Position numbers and translations under genes: made by a program | Shown here: in pieces, positions 8,852 through 18,889 of the stretch | How positions within the stretch are numbered: position 1 is the stretch's first letter | Layout of the letters: the number at the start of each line of letters is the position of its first letter | From: Pectobacterium betavasculorum | GTDB lineage: Bacteria > Pseudomonadota > Gammaproteobacteria > Enterobacterales > Enterobacteriaceae | Assembly (NCBI RefSeq): GCF_000749845.1 | Contig: NZ_JQHM01000011.1 | Span: forward strand, 23,870-87,869 | Length of the DNA: 64,000 bases | Direction: 5' to 3' | Notes under the pieces: generated by a model | Told to the model about the DNA's origin: nothing | The model's input: the letters and a program-made list of their open reading frames with translations, nothing else | Database searches by the model: none

Positions 8852-9934
8852 ATGGCGTCGATCCAGTTGGATAAGGTTAGTAAGCATTTTGGCAAAACGA
8901 TTACGCTTCACGATGTGAATCTGACGATTGCAGATGGAGAGTTCGCCGTTTTTGTTGGGCCGTCTGGCTGCGGTAAGTCGACGTTATTGAGAATGATTGC
9001 CGGACTGGAAGATGTCACGGGCGGTGAAATCATGATTGATGATGCAGTAGTGAATGATGTCGCCCCTGCACATCGTGGCGTTGCCATGGTGTTCCAATCC
9101 TATGCGCTATACCCACACATGACTGTCGCCGAGAATATGGGCTACGGCCTACGCGTTAATGGCGTCCCGAAAGATCAAATTAAGCATCAGATCGAAATGG
9201 TGGCGAAGACGCTACAACTGTCTCATTTGCTGGAGCGTAAACCGAAAGAGCTGTCCGGCGGCCAGCGCCAGCGCGTGGCGATAGGGCGCGCGATTGTCCG
9301 CAACCCAAAAGTATTCCTGTTTGATGAACCGCTGTCGAATCTTGATGCGGAGCTGCGTGTGGATATGCGGTTGCATATCGCCAAGCTGCATCAGGAATTG
9401 AAAACGACGATGATCTATGTAACGCACGATCAGGTCGAGGCCATGACGCTGGCCGACAAAATCGTGGTAATGAATTACGGTAAAGTCGAGCAGGTTGGAT
9501 CGCCAATGGAGCTTTACTATCATCCGGTTAACCAGTTTGTCGCGGGGTTCATCGGCTCGCCAAAAATGAACTTCCTGCCTGCGCAGGTTATCGACTGGAC
9601 GCCGGATAGCCTGACGGTTAATGTCGCCGAACAGCTACAGCTTGAGTTGCCGGTTCGTACCAGTGAGTTGAGCGTTGGCAGTACGATAACGCTGGGGCTG
9701 CGGCCGGAACACGTTTCACCTGAAGGTGAGGGGATTCGCCTGTCATTCGGCTGTGAAGTCGTCGAGCGTTTAGGCAACAGCACCTATCTGTTCGGCCAAT
9801 GCTGTGGCATTGATAACTTCAAACTTCTGCTGGCAGGCGACAGCGCCTTCAAGCCCTATGAACACATTGAGGTTTTCTTCTCCCCCACTAACTGTCTGGT
9901 GTTCAACGCCGATGGCTTGAGAATTAGTGCGTAA
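8852..9934 (+). CDS. ganK: Oligogalactan ABC importer ATPase, MalK type
   Basis: 360-residue ATP-binding subunit of a carbohydrate importer. It has Walker [11 protein letters not shown]-loop [15 protein letters not shown] signature [14 protein letters not shown], Walker [12 protein letters not shown] and H-loop [12 protein letters not shown]-terminal MalK-type regulatory (TOBE/OB) domain follows from about residue 235. The frame is open from 8801, but the ATG at 8852 is preceded by AAGAGG and starts exactly where the family starts ([11 protein letters not shown]). It is transcribed alone, divergently from ganEFGAB, and should energise GanFG. Confidence 0.94.
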   Translation: MASIQLDKVSKHFGKTITLHDVNLTIADGEFAVFVGPSGCGKSTLLRMIAGLEDVTGGEIMIDDAVVNDVAPAHRGVAMVFQSYALYPHMTVAENMGYGLRVNGVPKDQIKHQIEMVAKTLQLSHLLERKPKELSGGQRQRVAIGRAIVRNPKVFLFDEPLSNLDAELRVDMRLHIAKLHQELKTTMIYVTHDQVEAMTLADKIVVMNYGKVEQVGSPMELYYHPVNQFVAGFIGSPKMNFLPAQVIDWTPDSLTVNVAEQLQLELPVRTSELSVGSTITLGLRPEHVSPEGEGIRLSFGCEVVERLGNSTYLFGQCCGIDNFKLLLAGDSAFKPYEHIEVFFSPTNCLVFNADGLRISA

Positions 9935-9986
9935 TTAGGCGACTGAATCGCTGAATCTCAATAGCCCAAATACCTTCTAAACATAA

Positions 9987-10015
9987 CCAGCGCCCTTAGC
10001 GGGCGCTGGCTTTGC
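9987..10015 (+). terminator. Terminator after ganK
   Basis: Perfect 9-bp stem CCAGCGCCC (9987-9995), 5-nt loop, GGGCGCTGG (10001-10009), then CTTTGCT. It sits about 50 bp after the ganK stop and fits a factor-independent terminator with a weak T-run. Confidence 0.75.
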
Positions 10016-10370
10016 TGCCGCTTTCTACGGCCTATTGTAGAAACTGTTTTCCTTTATGCTGGTGTGGTGTAAGCGTTTCGTGCGTGTTAGGCATCTTATT
10101 TCTCTGTAACATCGTTACACGCCCGACAAGGCGCGCTCAATCGCCGCTGCGCCTTGACCACTGGCTTTTCTGCGTGAATCTTGCCGCTGCGCGGTTCCTT
10201 CGGTATTCATGCCCGCTGATCGGACCGCCTGCGACGCGTTCCAGACGCGGCGCAGGCTTTCGCGGCGTCCATGCCGCTCATCCGGCAGTCATGCACACCT
10301 CAGCGCGATTTTTTACGCCGATGTAATACAAATATTGAGTGGCTTGGATGATGCAGATGTTAGCTATAAC
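10016..10370. other. Intergenic stretch between ganK and ganL with one operator-like repeat
   Basis: No convincing gene is seen. The centre (about 10125-10320) is more GC-rich than its flanks, with repeated CCGC/GCGCC motifs. At 10105-10119 lies TGTAAC-ATC-GTTACA, whose arms equal the GanR-type half sites with a 3-nt spacer. It lies between two gene ends, so it is unlikely to be a promoter operator and could be a remnant or an auxiliary site. Confidence 0.4.
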
Positions 10371-10372
10371 GG

Positions 10373-10402
10373 AAAAAGGCCTTCGGTAGAAGGCCTTTTG
10401 GG
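10373..10402 (-). terminator. Terminator after ganL
   Basis: Stem AAAAGGCCTT with a short loop and its complement AAGGCCTTTT. On the minus strand the hairpin ends in a T-run, so it fits the end of the ganL transcript about 50 bp after its stop codon. It could also stop reading from the plus strand. Confidence 0.8.
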
Positions 10403-10452
10403 AAATACCCGACGGGAATGATGAGCCCGCCGAGCTGAGGGTTAGAGCGGTA

Positions 10453-11760
10453 TTACCACCAGGCTTCCGCTTGAATACCGAAGTTCACCGCGTTGCTGCG
10501 ATCGTCGTTGAAGCGGTTTTTATTTTCATTGCCACCGTCGAGGTAAGAAACGAAGAAGCGCAGTTCTGGACGTGTCAGCATAGGAATATCGGCACTGAAG
10601 GCGTGTGCCAGCGTGTATTTCTGACCGCTGTATTTGGTTTCTGTTCCGGCTTTCCAGCTGTCTTTTTTCTGGTATGCGCCCGCTTCCAAATAGGTTTTCT
10701 GGTTCTTGGTCCAGGCATATTGACCGCGGCCTACCGCAGACAATAATTCGGTGCTGTTGCGCCAGCGGCTGATTTCATCCGCTTTACCGTAGGTCAGAAC
10801 ATGGCTAAGAGAGATATTATCGGTGATCGGCAGGTCACCGGCCTGAATGACGCGATAGCCTTTGGCGCTGTCGTTGATGCTCCAGACGTCATACCAGCCG
10901 CCGCCCTGATCGACCATGTTGTGCGCCAGCCCTTTGTCGGCGTATTGCAGCACCAATTTTTGGTTGGATTTGAGGCCAGAGAAGTAGTGGCTGAGTTCGC
11001 CGGTGATCATCATCGAGTTTTTAGGATCGAATTTTTGCCCTTCCGCGAGGAAGATATTCTTCTGCGTATCTGCTTCATTTGGCATCGCGTAGGAGATTCC
11101 GAACTCCGTCCATGCGCCGTCCCACGGCTTCCAGCCCGCATAGCGTGCGTCCAGATAGTTAATGTTTAGATCGTTGTAGGTATCTTCTCTGGAAGAACAC
11201 TCCTGACTGTTCAGGCTGTTGCCACAGTCGATGTTCATGTTTTCGGCATCGGCACGGATCCAGGCAAAAGAGAACGCGCCTTCGCCCGCTTTGATGTTTT
11301 CGATCCCGGCACCCGCACCGGAGATATTCCAGTATTTGGTATCGATAATGTGCAAGTCATGACGCTGATAATAGCGTTTCCCTGCCCAGACGGTGGCATC
11401 CGGTAGGCCAGGTACAAAGCCTTTCGCCTGAAGATTTAACTGGCGTAGACCAAACTCGGCATCGTCATCTTTTGTGGTTTCATTATCGTTCGAGCTGTTA
11501 GAGAACAGGGAAATCATGCTGTCGAAGTAAAACGTTTTCCCATTTTCGTTATACAACTGCTGCCCTAACTGGATTTCGCCGTAGGTGTCATCTTCATTAC
11601 CTAATCTTCCTACATATTCTTTATCGGCTGACTGTTGTTTTCCGTGGTTTGAAACACCCACGCCAGAACGGAAGTATCCTGAAAAATCGACAGAATAAGA
11701 AGGGGTTGCCAGCATTGCCAAACTTAGGGCAATGGATGTCGTCAGCAGTTTTCTTTTCAT
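10453..11760 (-). CDS. ganL: Oligogalactan-specific outer-membrane porin, LamB family
   Basis: 435-residue LamB-type porin. The signal peptide [23 protein letters not shown] is followed by the maltoporin-like opening [14 protein letters not shown], and the chain ends in EAWW, with the aromatic last residue typical of outer-membrane beta-barrels. The motifs [21 protein letters not shown] and [19 protein letters not shown] are classic LamB loops. The frame opens at 11838, but only the ATG at 11760, with AAAGG upstream, gives a signal peptide. It is a single transcription unit between its own operator-bearing promoter and a terminator. Role by analogy with the Dickeya gan locus: outer-membrane entry of oligogalactans. 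Confidence 0.92.
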   Translation of the reverse strand: MKRKLLTTSIALSLAMLATPSYSVDFSGYFRSGVGVSNHGKQQSADKEYVGRLGNEDDTYGEIQLGQQLYNENGKTFYFDSMISLFSNSSNDNETTKDDDAEFGLRQLNLQAKGFVPGLPDATVWAGKRYYQRHDLHIIDTKYWNISGAGAGIENIKAGEGAFSFAWIRADAENMNIDCGNSLNSQECSSREDTYNDLNINYLDARYAGWKPWDGAWTEFGISYAMPNEADTQKNIFLAEGQKFDPKNSMMITGELSHYFSGLKSNQKLVLQYADKGLAHNMVDQGGGWYDVWSINDSAKGYRVIQAGDLPITDNISLSHVLTYGKADEISRWRNSTELLSAVGRGQYAWTKNQKTYLEAGAYQKKDSWKAGTETKYSGQKYTLAHAFSADIPMLTRPELRFFVSYLDGGNENKNRFNDDRSNAVNFGIQAEAWW

Positions 11761-12247
11761 AATATACCTTTCGCTTATTCGGGTAAGAATGTGGATGTTC
11801 CAAATAACATGACGTGAACGGAGGTAAAACGTTTCCACTCATGGTGAGGGATTATGGGGGAATAAAATGCGGCGTGACATGATTGTTCTCACAAAATACA
11901 AAAGAGTTACACCAAAATTTACACTGAATTAACGGTCTTACAGACTGTGTTTGGGTTATTTATTAACTTTAACCTGATGTTATTCGCTATGTAATGATGT
12001 GTAACTGGTTACACGTTTTGCTTGCGCACCTCAAATGCAGCATAAAATTTTTTTATACCATAATCGGAAACGTTACATAAAAGGTGTAATGCGATGTTGA
12101 GTTGGAAACATTTCAGGAATAGAGGGAAGGGGCTTGCTTGCTGAAGGAAGATAAAAACAAGATATGTGAGTTCAGGTACGCAAAGGCCTCGCTGCCTGTT
12201 CTGACGCGGAATATCGCATCAGGGCAAGCAGCATTGATGAAAGACCG
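11761..12247. promoter_or_regulatory. ganL promoter region with GanR-type operator
   Basis: The clearest site is GTGTAACTGGTTACAC at 11999-12014, with two perfect 7-bp arms around a TG centre. A weaker relative, GGAAACGTTACAT, lies near 12066. The region is AT-rich, holds no gene, and carries the ganL promoter. ganR is read on the same strand and ends at 12248, so these sites chiefly serve ganL. Confidence 0.6.
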
Positions 12248-13258
12248 TTATTTCTTGCGGGTAGGAGGGCTTACTGAATGGCGGCGTACCAGCGTTGGGC
12301 TAAACATATTCGTGGTTTCGTTGAGCTGTTTACCGTGGGATAACGCGATAGCTAATTCTGCGGCCTGAATTGCCATGGCGGAAACCGGGTAGTGCACGGT
12401 GGTCAGGCGAGGGCGGAGGTAGCGAGCGATCAATACGTCATCAAACCCTATCACCGACATATCCTGCGGAACGTTGATGCTGTTATCACTCAGAACGGAA
12501 AGCGCACCCGCCGCCATAGAATCGTTGTAGCACACCACTGCCGTCATATTGCCGCCCCGACTCAGTAACTCCATCATGGCGGCTTCGCCGCCTAGTTCAT
12601 CTGGTGATGCACGTGCAATGAGGCGTTCATCTCGTGTGATGCCGTGCTCTTGCAGTGCATCCATATAGCCTTGCAGACGGTCGACGGAGTCAGAAATTTG
12701 GTGATTAGAACAGAGAAAACCGATCTTCTGATGGCCTTCCTGAATTAAATGACGCGTTGCCAGCCAGGAACCATAGCGGTCATCAAGCGCAACGCAGCGG
12801 TTTTCATAACCGGGTAACGTGCGGTTGATGAGCACCATATCCGGAATGTGGCTCATCAGCGCCGCCAATTCCTCATCGGAAATCATTTTGGCGTGCACGA
12901 TCAGCCCCGCGCAGCGGTGGCGAATCAGCTGCTCAATGGCTTTCTTTTCCTGTTCGGCATTGTGGTAGCCGTTACCAATCAGCAGGAAGTTGCCGGTTGC
13001 CTGTGCTATTTGTTCGACAGATTTGACCATCGTCCCGAAAAAGGGATCGGATACATCCGCAACGACTAACCCCATTGTCTCAGCACTTTGGTGTGCGAGC
13101 GCTCTGGCATTGGCGTTCGGATGATACTGTAGCTCCGCCATGGCCTTGTTTACGGCTTCTCTTGAGGCGGTGCTGGCTTTGGGCGAGTTATTGATTACGC
13201 GCGAAACCGTAGCGACTGATACACCTGATAGACGAGCAACATCCTTTATTGTGGCCAT
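12248..13258 (-). CDS. ganR: LacI-family repressor of galactan genes
   Basis: 336-residue LacI/GalR-type repressor. The N-terminal helix-turn-helix and hinge are visible (TIKDVARLSGVSVATVSRVINNSP, residues 3-26), followed by a periplasmic-binding-protein-like sensor domain (LGLVVADVSDPFF-like stretch, VIGFDDVLIARYLRP, LTTVHYPVSAMA). Two in-frame ATGs exist; AGGA is one base from the ATG at 13264 and six bases from the one at 13258, so 13258 is preferred. It sits between ganL and galT. The inferred role is repression of gan genes through the GTGTAAC/GTTACAC sites, relieved by a galacto-oligosaccharide or galactose. Action on galTK is possible from the similar sites upstream of galT. Confidence 0.88.
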   Translation of the reverse strand: MATIKDVARLSGVSVATVSRVINNSPKASTASREAVNKAMAELQYHPNANARALAHQSAETMGLVVADVSDPFFGTMVKSVEQIAQATGNFLLIGNGYHNAEQEKKAIEQLIRHRCAGLIVHAKMISDEELAALMSHIPDMVLINRTLPGYENRCVALDDRYGSWLATRHLIQEGHQKIGFLCSNHQISDSVDRLQGYMDALQEHGITRDERLIARASPDELGGEAAMMELLSRGGNMTAVVCYNDSMAAGALSVLSDNSINVPQDMSVIGFDDVLIARYLRPRLTTVHYPVSAMAIQAAELAIALSHGKQLNETTNMFSPTLVRRHSVSPPTRKK

Positions 13259-13722
13259 GGGCATTCCTGAACGGTCAAATGCGTGATGAGGCGAACCGCA
13301 GCCTAACGCGCAAGTTAAAAGAAAAAATCGATTACTTATATTTATAAATGTACAGGTTTTTTGCGGATGTTACCTATCGACCTCCTTTCCTTTTCGATCC
13401 AGACCGTACTTATGTGATCGCTATCAACAATCATCGGCTACTTCTCTCTTCCAAAATACCATCCTGAGGTTTAAATTGAGGGTAACCGATTACACTTGCT
13501 TGGTGGCTAAACGATAGCGGTCTATCTGTATTCAGCATTATTACAGCTATTTTATCCATGACATAGAGTGAAACTGATTACATTAATGGGTTTTTCTGGC
13601 TAATTTTACAGGTGTGCCCAACGTTTCCTCCATCCCGCCAGTGGATTGTTAGCGCCCCACAATTGGCTGCGGATGGCTACCTCCGCTGTACCGAATTCGT
13701 GTTTTGTATTGAGGAATAGCAT
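13259..13722. promoter_or_regulatory. ganR / galT divergent promoter region with GalR/GanR-like operators
   Basis: Divergent promoters for ganR and galT. GTAACCGATTAC at 13482-13493 is a near-perfect palindrome of the GanR type. GTGAAACTGATTACAT at 13568-13583 agrees with the GalR/GalS operator consensus at all but two fixed positions. Their placement upstream of galT suggests that galTK respond to one or both repressors. Confidence 0.55.
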
Positions 13723-14763
13723 ATGCAGTTTGAGCCAACTGAACATCCGCATCGCCGTTTTAACCCGCTGAAAGGCGAGTGGATTCTGGTTTCTCCGCAT
13801 CGGGCCAAGCGCCCTTGGCAAGGCCAGCAGGATGAACCCGATCGCGCCACGCCACCGTCTCACGATCCAACCTGTTATCTATGCGCAGGTAATAAACGTA
13901 TTACTGGCGATATCAACCCGAACTATCAGGGTACTTTTGTTTTTACCAATGATTTTTCGGCACTGATGGAAGACACGCCGGATGCACCGTCAGGTGACGA
14001 CGAACTGTTCCGTGTACAGCAAGCCCGCGGTGTCAGTCGTGTGATCTGTTTTTCTCCCGATCACAGTAAAAGCCTGCCACAACTTTCCCTGCCAGCGCTG
14101 AAAGCGGTGATCGATACGTGGCGCGATCAAACCGAGGAACTGGGTAAGCGCTATCCGTGGGTACAGGTTTTTGAGAATAAAGGAACGATGATGGGGTGTT
14201 CTAATCCCCATCCACATGGGCAAGTTTGGGCTAATGATTTTCTGCCAAACGAGGTACAGCGTGAGGATGAACAACAGCGAAACTATTTTGCCCGCCATGG
14301 TTCACCGTTACTGTTTGACTATGTGCAGCGGGAGCGGGCTGACGGTTCGCGCATTGTCGTGCAAACCGAGCACTGGTTAGCCGTTGTTCCTTACTGGGCC
14401 TCGTGGCCGTTTGAAACGCTGGTACTGCCCAAATTCGCGGTGCAGCGATTACCACAGCTAAATGATGTTCAGCGTGACGATCTGGCTTTGATTCTGAAAA
14501 AACTGACCAGCCGTTACGACAACCTCTTCCAGTGTTCATTCCCTTATTCGATGGGGTGGCATGGTGCGCCGTTTAAGGACGGGGACATCACGCACTGGCA
14601 ACTGCATGCCCATTTTTATCCCCCGTTATTACGTTCCGCCAGCGTGCGCAAATTTATGGTCGGCTATGAAATGCTAGCCGAAGCACAGCGCGATCTGACG
14701 GCTGAGCAGGCTGCTGAACGCTTACGCAGCGTGAGTGATATCCATTTCCGTGAGCAAATTTGA
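13723..14763 (+). CDS. galT: Galactose-1-phosphate uridylyltransferase
   Basis: 346-residue GalT of the Leloir pathway: it exchanges UMP between UDP-glucose and galactose-1-phosphate. The active-site motif HPHGQVW with its nucleophilic histidine is present (in [12 protein letters not shown]), as are the N-terminal [13 protein letters not shown] and the zinc-site region [13 protein letters not shown]. The start at 13723 follows a GAGGAA motif. galK follows 9 bp later, so the two are co-transcribed. No galE or galM is next to them, and UDP-galactose epimerase must be encoded elsewhere. Confidence 0.97.
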   Translation: MQFEPTEHPHRRFNPLKGEWILVSPHRAKRPWQGQQDEPDRATPPSHDPTCYLCAGNKRITGDINPNYQGTFVFTNDFSALMEDTPDAPSGDDELFRVQQARGVSRVICFSPDHSKSLPQLSLPALKAVIDTWRDQTEELGKRYPWVQVFENKGTMMGCSNPHPHGQVWANDFLPNEVQREDEQQRNYFARHGSPLLFDYVQRERADGSRIVVQTEHWLAVVPYWASWPFETLVLPKFAVQRLPQLNDVQRDDLALILKKLTSRYDNLFQCSFPYSMGWHGAPFKDGDITHWQLHAHFYPPLLRSASVRKFMVGYEMLAEAQRDLTAEQAAERLRSVSDIHFREQI

Positions 14764-14772
14764 GGTCATTTT

Positions 14773-15936
14773 ATGAGCCGTATTGATTCTCTACGCCAGT
14801 TAACCGAGTCTGTTTTTGTCCGATTATTTGGCTATACGCCGCACGCCGCGATTCAGGCACCCGGCCGGGTCAACCTGATTGGTGAGCACACTGATTATAA
14901 CGATGGTTTTGTCTTGCCGTGTGCTATCGATTACCAGACAGTCGTCAGTGCGGCGGTACGTCAGGATGGTATCGTGCGGGTGGTCGCGGTGGACTATGAC
15001 AACCAGCAGGATGCGTTTGATCTTGCCAAAGAGATCGTGCCTCATTCGGAGTACGTCTGGGCGAACTATATCCGGGGAACCGTGAAGTTTTTGCTGGCGC
15101 GCGGCTTGCCGCTTAGCGGCATGGATATGGTTGTCTCCGGCAACGTGCCTTCCGGCGCCGGGCTGAGTTCATCGGCTTCGCTGGAAGTGGCGATCGGGCA
15201 GACGTTCAAAGAATTGAATAACTTGGACATTAGTCAGTTGGATGTGGCGTTAAACGGCCAACAGGCAGAAAACCATTTTGTCGGCTGTAGCTGCGGCATT
15301 ATGGATCAGTTCATTTCCGCTCAGGGGCGCGCGGGTCAGGCGATGTTGATCGACTGTCGCTCTCTGGAAGGGCGCTCTGTGCGTATGCTTGACGGTGTCG
15401 ACGTCCTCATCGTGAATTCCAATGTGCGCCGCGGGCTGGTGGATAGTGAATACAACACACGCCGCCAGCAGTGTGAAGCGGCGGCGCGTCATTTTAACGT
15501 CAAGGCGCTGCGTGATGTATCACTATCGCAGTTTGAGGCGGGAATCGAGGGGCTGGATGCGGTAGCCGTTCGTCGTGCGCGACATGTTATTACTGAGAAT
15601 CGTCGCACGCTAGAAGCGGCCGATGCATTGGCATGTCAGGATGCTCACCGTTTGTTTACATTGATGGCGGAATCGCATGTTTCCATGCGTGATGATTTTG
15701 AAATTACCGTGCCGCCGATCGATACGTTGGTCACTCTGATTCAGGATTATGTCGGAGAGCGGGGCGGCGTGCGCATGACCGGCGGTGGTTTCGGTGGCTG
15801 TATTGTTGCTCTTATTCCTTCGGCGCTGACCGACGAAGTCAAGCTGGTGATTGAACGTGAATATCCAGCGCGCACCGGGCTTCAGCCGTCGATTTATCTG
15901 TGTCAGGCATCCGACGGTGCCGGTCGTTTGAATTAA
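14773..15936 (+). CDS. galK: Galactokinase
   Basis: 387-residue GHMP kinase that phosphorylates alpha-D-galactose to galactose-1-phosphate. It has the galactokinase signature near the N-terminus ([17 protein letters not shown], about residues 35-51), the ATP loop [14 protein letters not shown] and the C-terminal GGFGGC. It follows galT by 9 bp, within the galT-galK operon, and ends at a strong hairpin. It completes the route from galactan-derived galactose to UDP-sugars. Confidence 0.97.
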   Translation: MSRIDSLRQLTESVFVRLFGYTPHAAIQAPGRVNLIGEHTDYNDGFVLPCAIDYQTVVSAAVRQDGIVRVVAVDYDNQQDAFDLAKEIVPHSEYVWANYIRGTVKFLLARGLPLSGMDMVVSGNVPSGAGLSSSASLEVAIGQTFKELNNLDISQLDVALNGQQAENHFVGCSCGIMDQFISAQGRAGQAMLIDCRSLEGRSVRMLDGVDVLIVNSNVRRGLVDSEYNTRRQQCEAAARHFNVKALRDVSLSQFEAGIEGLDAVAVRRARHVITENRRTLEAADALACQDAHRLFTLMAESHVSMRDDFEITVPPIDTLVTLIQDYVGERGGVRMTGGGFGGCIVALIPSALTDEVKLVIEREYPARTGLQPSIYLCQASDGAGRLN

Positions 15937-15954
15937 GTATTTATACGGCCTTCG

Positions 15955-15998
15955 AGCAAGAGCCCCATATGAGGCTCTTGCCGTGATTATTCTATTTT
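15955..15998. terminator. Terminator between galK and hutF
   Basis: Inverted repeat GCAAGAGCC (15955-15963) and GGCTCTTGC (15973-15981) with a 9-nt loop, followed by a T-rich tract (TTATTCTATTTTTC). It lies between convergent galK and hutF and mainly ends the galK message. Confidence 0.75.
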
Positions 15999-16027
15999 TC
16001 TTCTGACATTTTAAATATATCAATGCA

Positions 16028-17395
16028 TTAGTGAATGATACTTTCCATTACTTTAATGAATAATGGTCTTACATCATCGTCTTTTTCATGATGCTTATCA
16101 GTGATGACCCAACGCCCTCCGACCATCACATCTTTTATTGGATTTGTTGAGCAAGCGAAAATCCAGCGGTTTAGGCGTTCCCGATCGTTGGCCGTGGCCA
16201 GGAAAGGATCGCGGCTGTCCAGCACGAGCATATCGGCGCGTTCGCCTACAGCGAGTTGTCCCACAGGTTGACCCAGTGCCATACGACCACCTCGCAATGC
16301 ACCAGAGTAAAGTACATTGCCAATGTAAGGTTCATCTGGCTGGTGAAGTAAGTTACGCCGCCTTTTATTCAGGCGTTGTCCATACTCAAACCAACGCAAA
16401 TCTTCACTGACGCTCACGCTGATATGGCTATCGGAGCCAATCCCCCAGTTTCCCTGTTGTGAGACATATTCCTGCCCTGGAAAAATCCCGTCGCCAAGGT
16501 TCGCTTCGGTCGTCAGGCACAGACCTGCGACTGCACCTGAAGCCGCGATCAGTCGAGTCTCTTCTGCGGTGATATGCGTCGCGTGGATCAGGCACCAGTG
16601 CTCATCCACTGGCATATGGTGGTATAACCACTCTACGGGGCGCAGACCAGACCAGGCAATGCAGTCGTTCACCTCTTTTTGTTGCTCGGCGATGTGAATA
16701 TGTATGGGTTGCTTTTGGGGGTGACAGTCAAGCACGGTTCGCATTTGATCCGGCGTAACCGCGCGAAGAGAATGAAAGCAAAGTCCAGTGCGCTGCATGG
16801 GGTTATTGGCAAGTTGTGAGGAGATTCTGTCGTAGAGCCCTAAATAACGGTCAGTATCGTTAATGAACCGATGCTGCTTCGAGGAGGCCGGTTGTCCGCC
16901 AAAGCTGGAATAGGAATAGAGCACCGGTAGAAGCGTCAGGCCAATACCCGCGGTGTTCGCCGCCTGCGAGATACGTAGCGCCAGTTCAGCCGATTGCGCG
17001 TAGGGCTGCCCATTCTTGTCGTGGTGTAGGTAATGAAACTCGGCAACAGAGGTGTAGCCGGCTTTCAGCATTTCGATATACAGGTAGCTGGCGATAACTT
17101 CTAACTGCTCGGGGGTAATTTTCCCCACCAGCCGATACATCAAATCTCGCCATGTCCAGAAGCTGTCGGCCGGATTGCCCATGACTTCGCTCAGACCTGC
17201 CATCGCGCGCTGAAAAGCATGGGAATGGAGGTTTGGCATACCGGGGACTAAAAAGCCGTCAAGTTGGATGCTGCTTTCATCCCGAATGCTATCACTTTCC
17301 AGCGATGTGATTGTGCCTTCTGCTGAGAGAGTTATTTTGACATTATTCGCCCACCCCTGTGGTAACAGGGCTTTTTCTGCAAAATATATGACCAT
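16028..17395 (-). CDS. hutF: Formiminoglutamate deiminase
   Basis: 455-residue amidohydrolase-superfamily enzyme that converts N-formimino-L-glutamate to N-formyl-L-glutamate and ammonia, in the five-step Hut pathway. Metal-binding residues are seen in MPNLHSHAFQRAMAG (HxH, near residue 65) and downstream in IHIHIAEQQKEV and WCLIHATH. The last metal ligand is in GIGSDSHISVS. The frame opens at 17434, but the ATG at 17395 with GGAG upstream is preferred. It is divergent from hutC, with two palindromic HutC-like sites between them. Together with hutG it indicates the formylglutamate branch. Confidence 0.93.
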   Translation of the reverse strand: MVIYFAEKALLPQGWANNVKITLSAEGTITSLESDSIRDESSIQLDGFLVPGMPNLHSHAFQRAMAGLSEVMGNPADSFWTWRDLMYRLVGKITPEQLEVIASYLYIEMLKAGYTSVAEFHYLHHDKNGQPYAQSAELALRISQAANTAGIGLTLLPVLYSYSSFGGQPASSKQHRFINDTDRYLGLYDRISSQLANNPMQRTGLCFHSLRAVTPDQMRTVLDCHPQKQPIHIHIAEQQKEVNDCIAWSGLRPVEWLYHHMPVDEHWCLIHATHITAEETRLIAASGAVAGLCLTTEANLGDGIFPGQEYVSQQGNWGIGSDSHISVSVSEDLRWFEYGQRLNKRRRNLLHQPDEPYIGNVLYSGALRGGRMALGQPVGQLAVGERADMLVLDSRDPFLATANDRERLNRWIFACSTNPIKDVMVGGRWVITDKHHEKDDDVRPLFIKVMESIIH

Positions 17396-17421
17396 GGCTC
17401 CGCTCCGATTTTTATTCTTCA

Positions 17422-17451
17422 CTTGTATATACATGGGTGTATATATACATC
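17422..17451. promoter_or_regulatory. Two HutC-type operators in the hutF-hutC intergenic region
   Basis: TGTATATACA at 17424-17433 is a perfect 10-bp palindrome, and TGTATATATACA at 17438-17449 a perfect 12-bp one, 4 bp apart. TGTATATACA is the known type of HutC binding site. The same 10-mer occurs upstream of hutU at 24253-24262, tying the gene groups together. Confidence 0.75.
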
Positions 17452-17501
17452 TAATTAAGCGTAGAGTAAACTTTGACGGTCATCAGGATGAGGAAACAGT
17501 A

Positions 17502-18260
17502 ATGGCACAAAGTGACGTTTTTAAAACACCAGGTGAGGATCATCTGGATCAGCCCGCCCCCTTCTATGAAAGGGTGAAGTGTATGATCAAGACCAACATT
17601 CATAGTGGGGTTTGGCCAGTTAATTATCGTGTGCCTTCCGAAAGTGAACTGGTGAATCAGTTTGGCTACAGCCGGATGACCATTAATCGTGCTTTGCGGG
17701 AACTGACTGCTGAAGGATTACTGGTACGTATGCAAGGTGTCGGTACCTTTGTCTCAGAAATTCGTGGGCAATCCGCGCTTCTGGAAATCAATAACATCGC
17801 CGATGAGATAGCCAGCCGTGGGCATCGCCATCATGCACGGGTGCTTGAACTCACCCAAGTGTATGCGGATGCCCAGCAGGCATCGGCGTTTAATTTGTCG
17901 AAAGGAAGCCGTTTGTTCCATTCACTGATTTGTCATTATGAAAATGGTGTACCGGTGATGCTAGAAGATCGGTTGGTGAATACGCTGGTTGTGCCCGACT
18001 ATTTGCAGCAGGATTTTACCCGTATCACGCCAAATGCCTACCTCTGCTCCATCGCGCCTATCGTGGAAGGAGAGCATATTATTGAGGCGGTGAATATCGC
18101 TAGAGCAGAGTGTGCGTATCTGGAAATTGATGAGAATACGCCTTGCTTACAGGTGAATCGTCGCACTTGGACAGGTCGGCAGGAGAAAAAAATTGTTACT
18201 AGCGTGCGTTTGGTCTACCCCGGATCGCGCTATCGACTGGAAGGTATTATGCGTAAATGA
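17502..18260 (+). CDS. hutC: GntR-family histidine utilisation repressor
   Basis: 252-residue HutC-subfamily GntR regulator: an N-terminal winged helix (VPSESELVNQFGYSRMTINRALREL, about residues 45-70) and a C-terminal UTRA ligand domain. In the family the ligand is urocanate, which releases repression. The frame is open far upstream, but the ATG at 17502, preceded by GAGGAA, matches the family start. It overlaps hutD by 4 bp (ATGA). The two palindromes just upstream imply autoregulation and control of divergent hutF. Confidence 0.93.
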   Translation: MAQSDVFKTPGEDHLDQPAPFYERVKCMIKTNIHSGVWPVNYRVPSESELVNQFGYSRMTINRALRELTAEGLLVRMQGVGTFVSEIRGQSALLEINNIADEIASRGHRHHARVLELTQVYADAQQASAFNLSKGSRLFHSLICHYENGVPVMLEDRLVNTLVVPDYLQQDFTRITPNAYLCSIAPIVEGEHIIEAVNIARAECAYLEIDENTPCLQVNRRTWTGRQEKKIVTSVRLVYPGSRYRLEGIMRK

Positions 18261-18826
18261 CTACGCTGTTACCTTACACCAACTACCTGGAAATGCGCTG
18301 GAAGAATGGGCTGGGGGTGACACAAGAAGTGTGCCGTTATCCCGCCACGGAACAGTATGACTGGCGTGTGTCGCTTGCTACGATTCGTGATGCTGGACCT
18401 TTTTCTCGTTTCACCGGATACCAGCGAAATATCAGCGTACTGGAAGGGGGAGGAATGTTCCTGACCGTTGATGGTGAGCGCAGCGTATTGATCCCCGCAT
18501 TTCGGCCCACCGATTTTAACGGTGATAGCGACGTTTTCTGCGATGTTGTCGGCGGCCCGCTTCTGGATTTCAATGTTATCTACGATGCTAAAACTACACA
18601 GGCCTCGGTGCATTGGGTGAACAGCGGAGAATGGAGACTTAGACAAAGCTCGCTGCTCCTGTTCAATGCGGGTCATGCGCTTGAAGTGAAGGTCGATGGC
18701 GAGCGCCACTTCCTGCACCATTATGACAGTCTATTGATCGACACCCCTGCGACGGTGATGGTTAGTGCTCAACCGACCCAGATCTTCGCCTGCGTAATGA
18801 TTGAGCCCGTCACCTCCGGCAGTTAG
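18257..18826 (+). CDS. hutD: HutD family protein
   Basis: 189-residue cupin-like HutD protein. Family-typical stretches are WRVSLATIRDAGPFSRFTGY, which is followed by an ISVLEGGGMFL motif, and the late LLIDTP. HutD is found with hutC in many proteobacteria; its exact biochemical role is not settled, with a governor-like role in limiting hut activity proposed for Pseudomonas. It overlaps hutC by 4 bp and should be translationally coupled to it. It is convergent with the lyase gene at 18890. Confidence 0.9.
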   Translation: MTTLLPYTNYLEMRWKNGLGVTQEVCRYPATEQYDWRVSLATIRDAGPFSRFTGYQRNISVLEGGGMFLTVDGERSVLIPAFRPTDFNGDSDVFCDVVGGPLLDFNVIYDAKTTQASVHWVNSGEWRLRQSSLLLFNAGHALEVKVDGERHFLHHYDSLLIDTPATVMVSAQPTQIFACVMIEPVTSGS

Positions 18827-18889
18827 CCTCCCGGTTATCTCTCTGTCGCCTGGTCACATTGCCTATATCAGTGATGTATCTTCAGGATG

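Noticed and set aside
10012..10326. 104-codon open frame between ganK and ganL
   Set aside because: Cys- and Arg-rich without family features; it begins inside the ganK terminator region.
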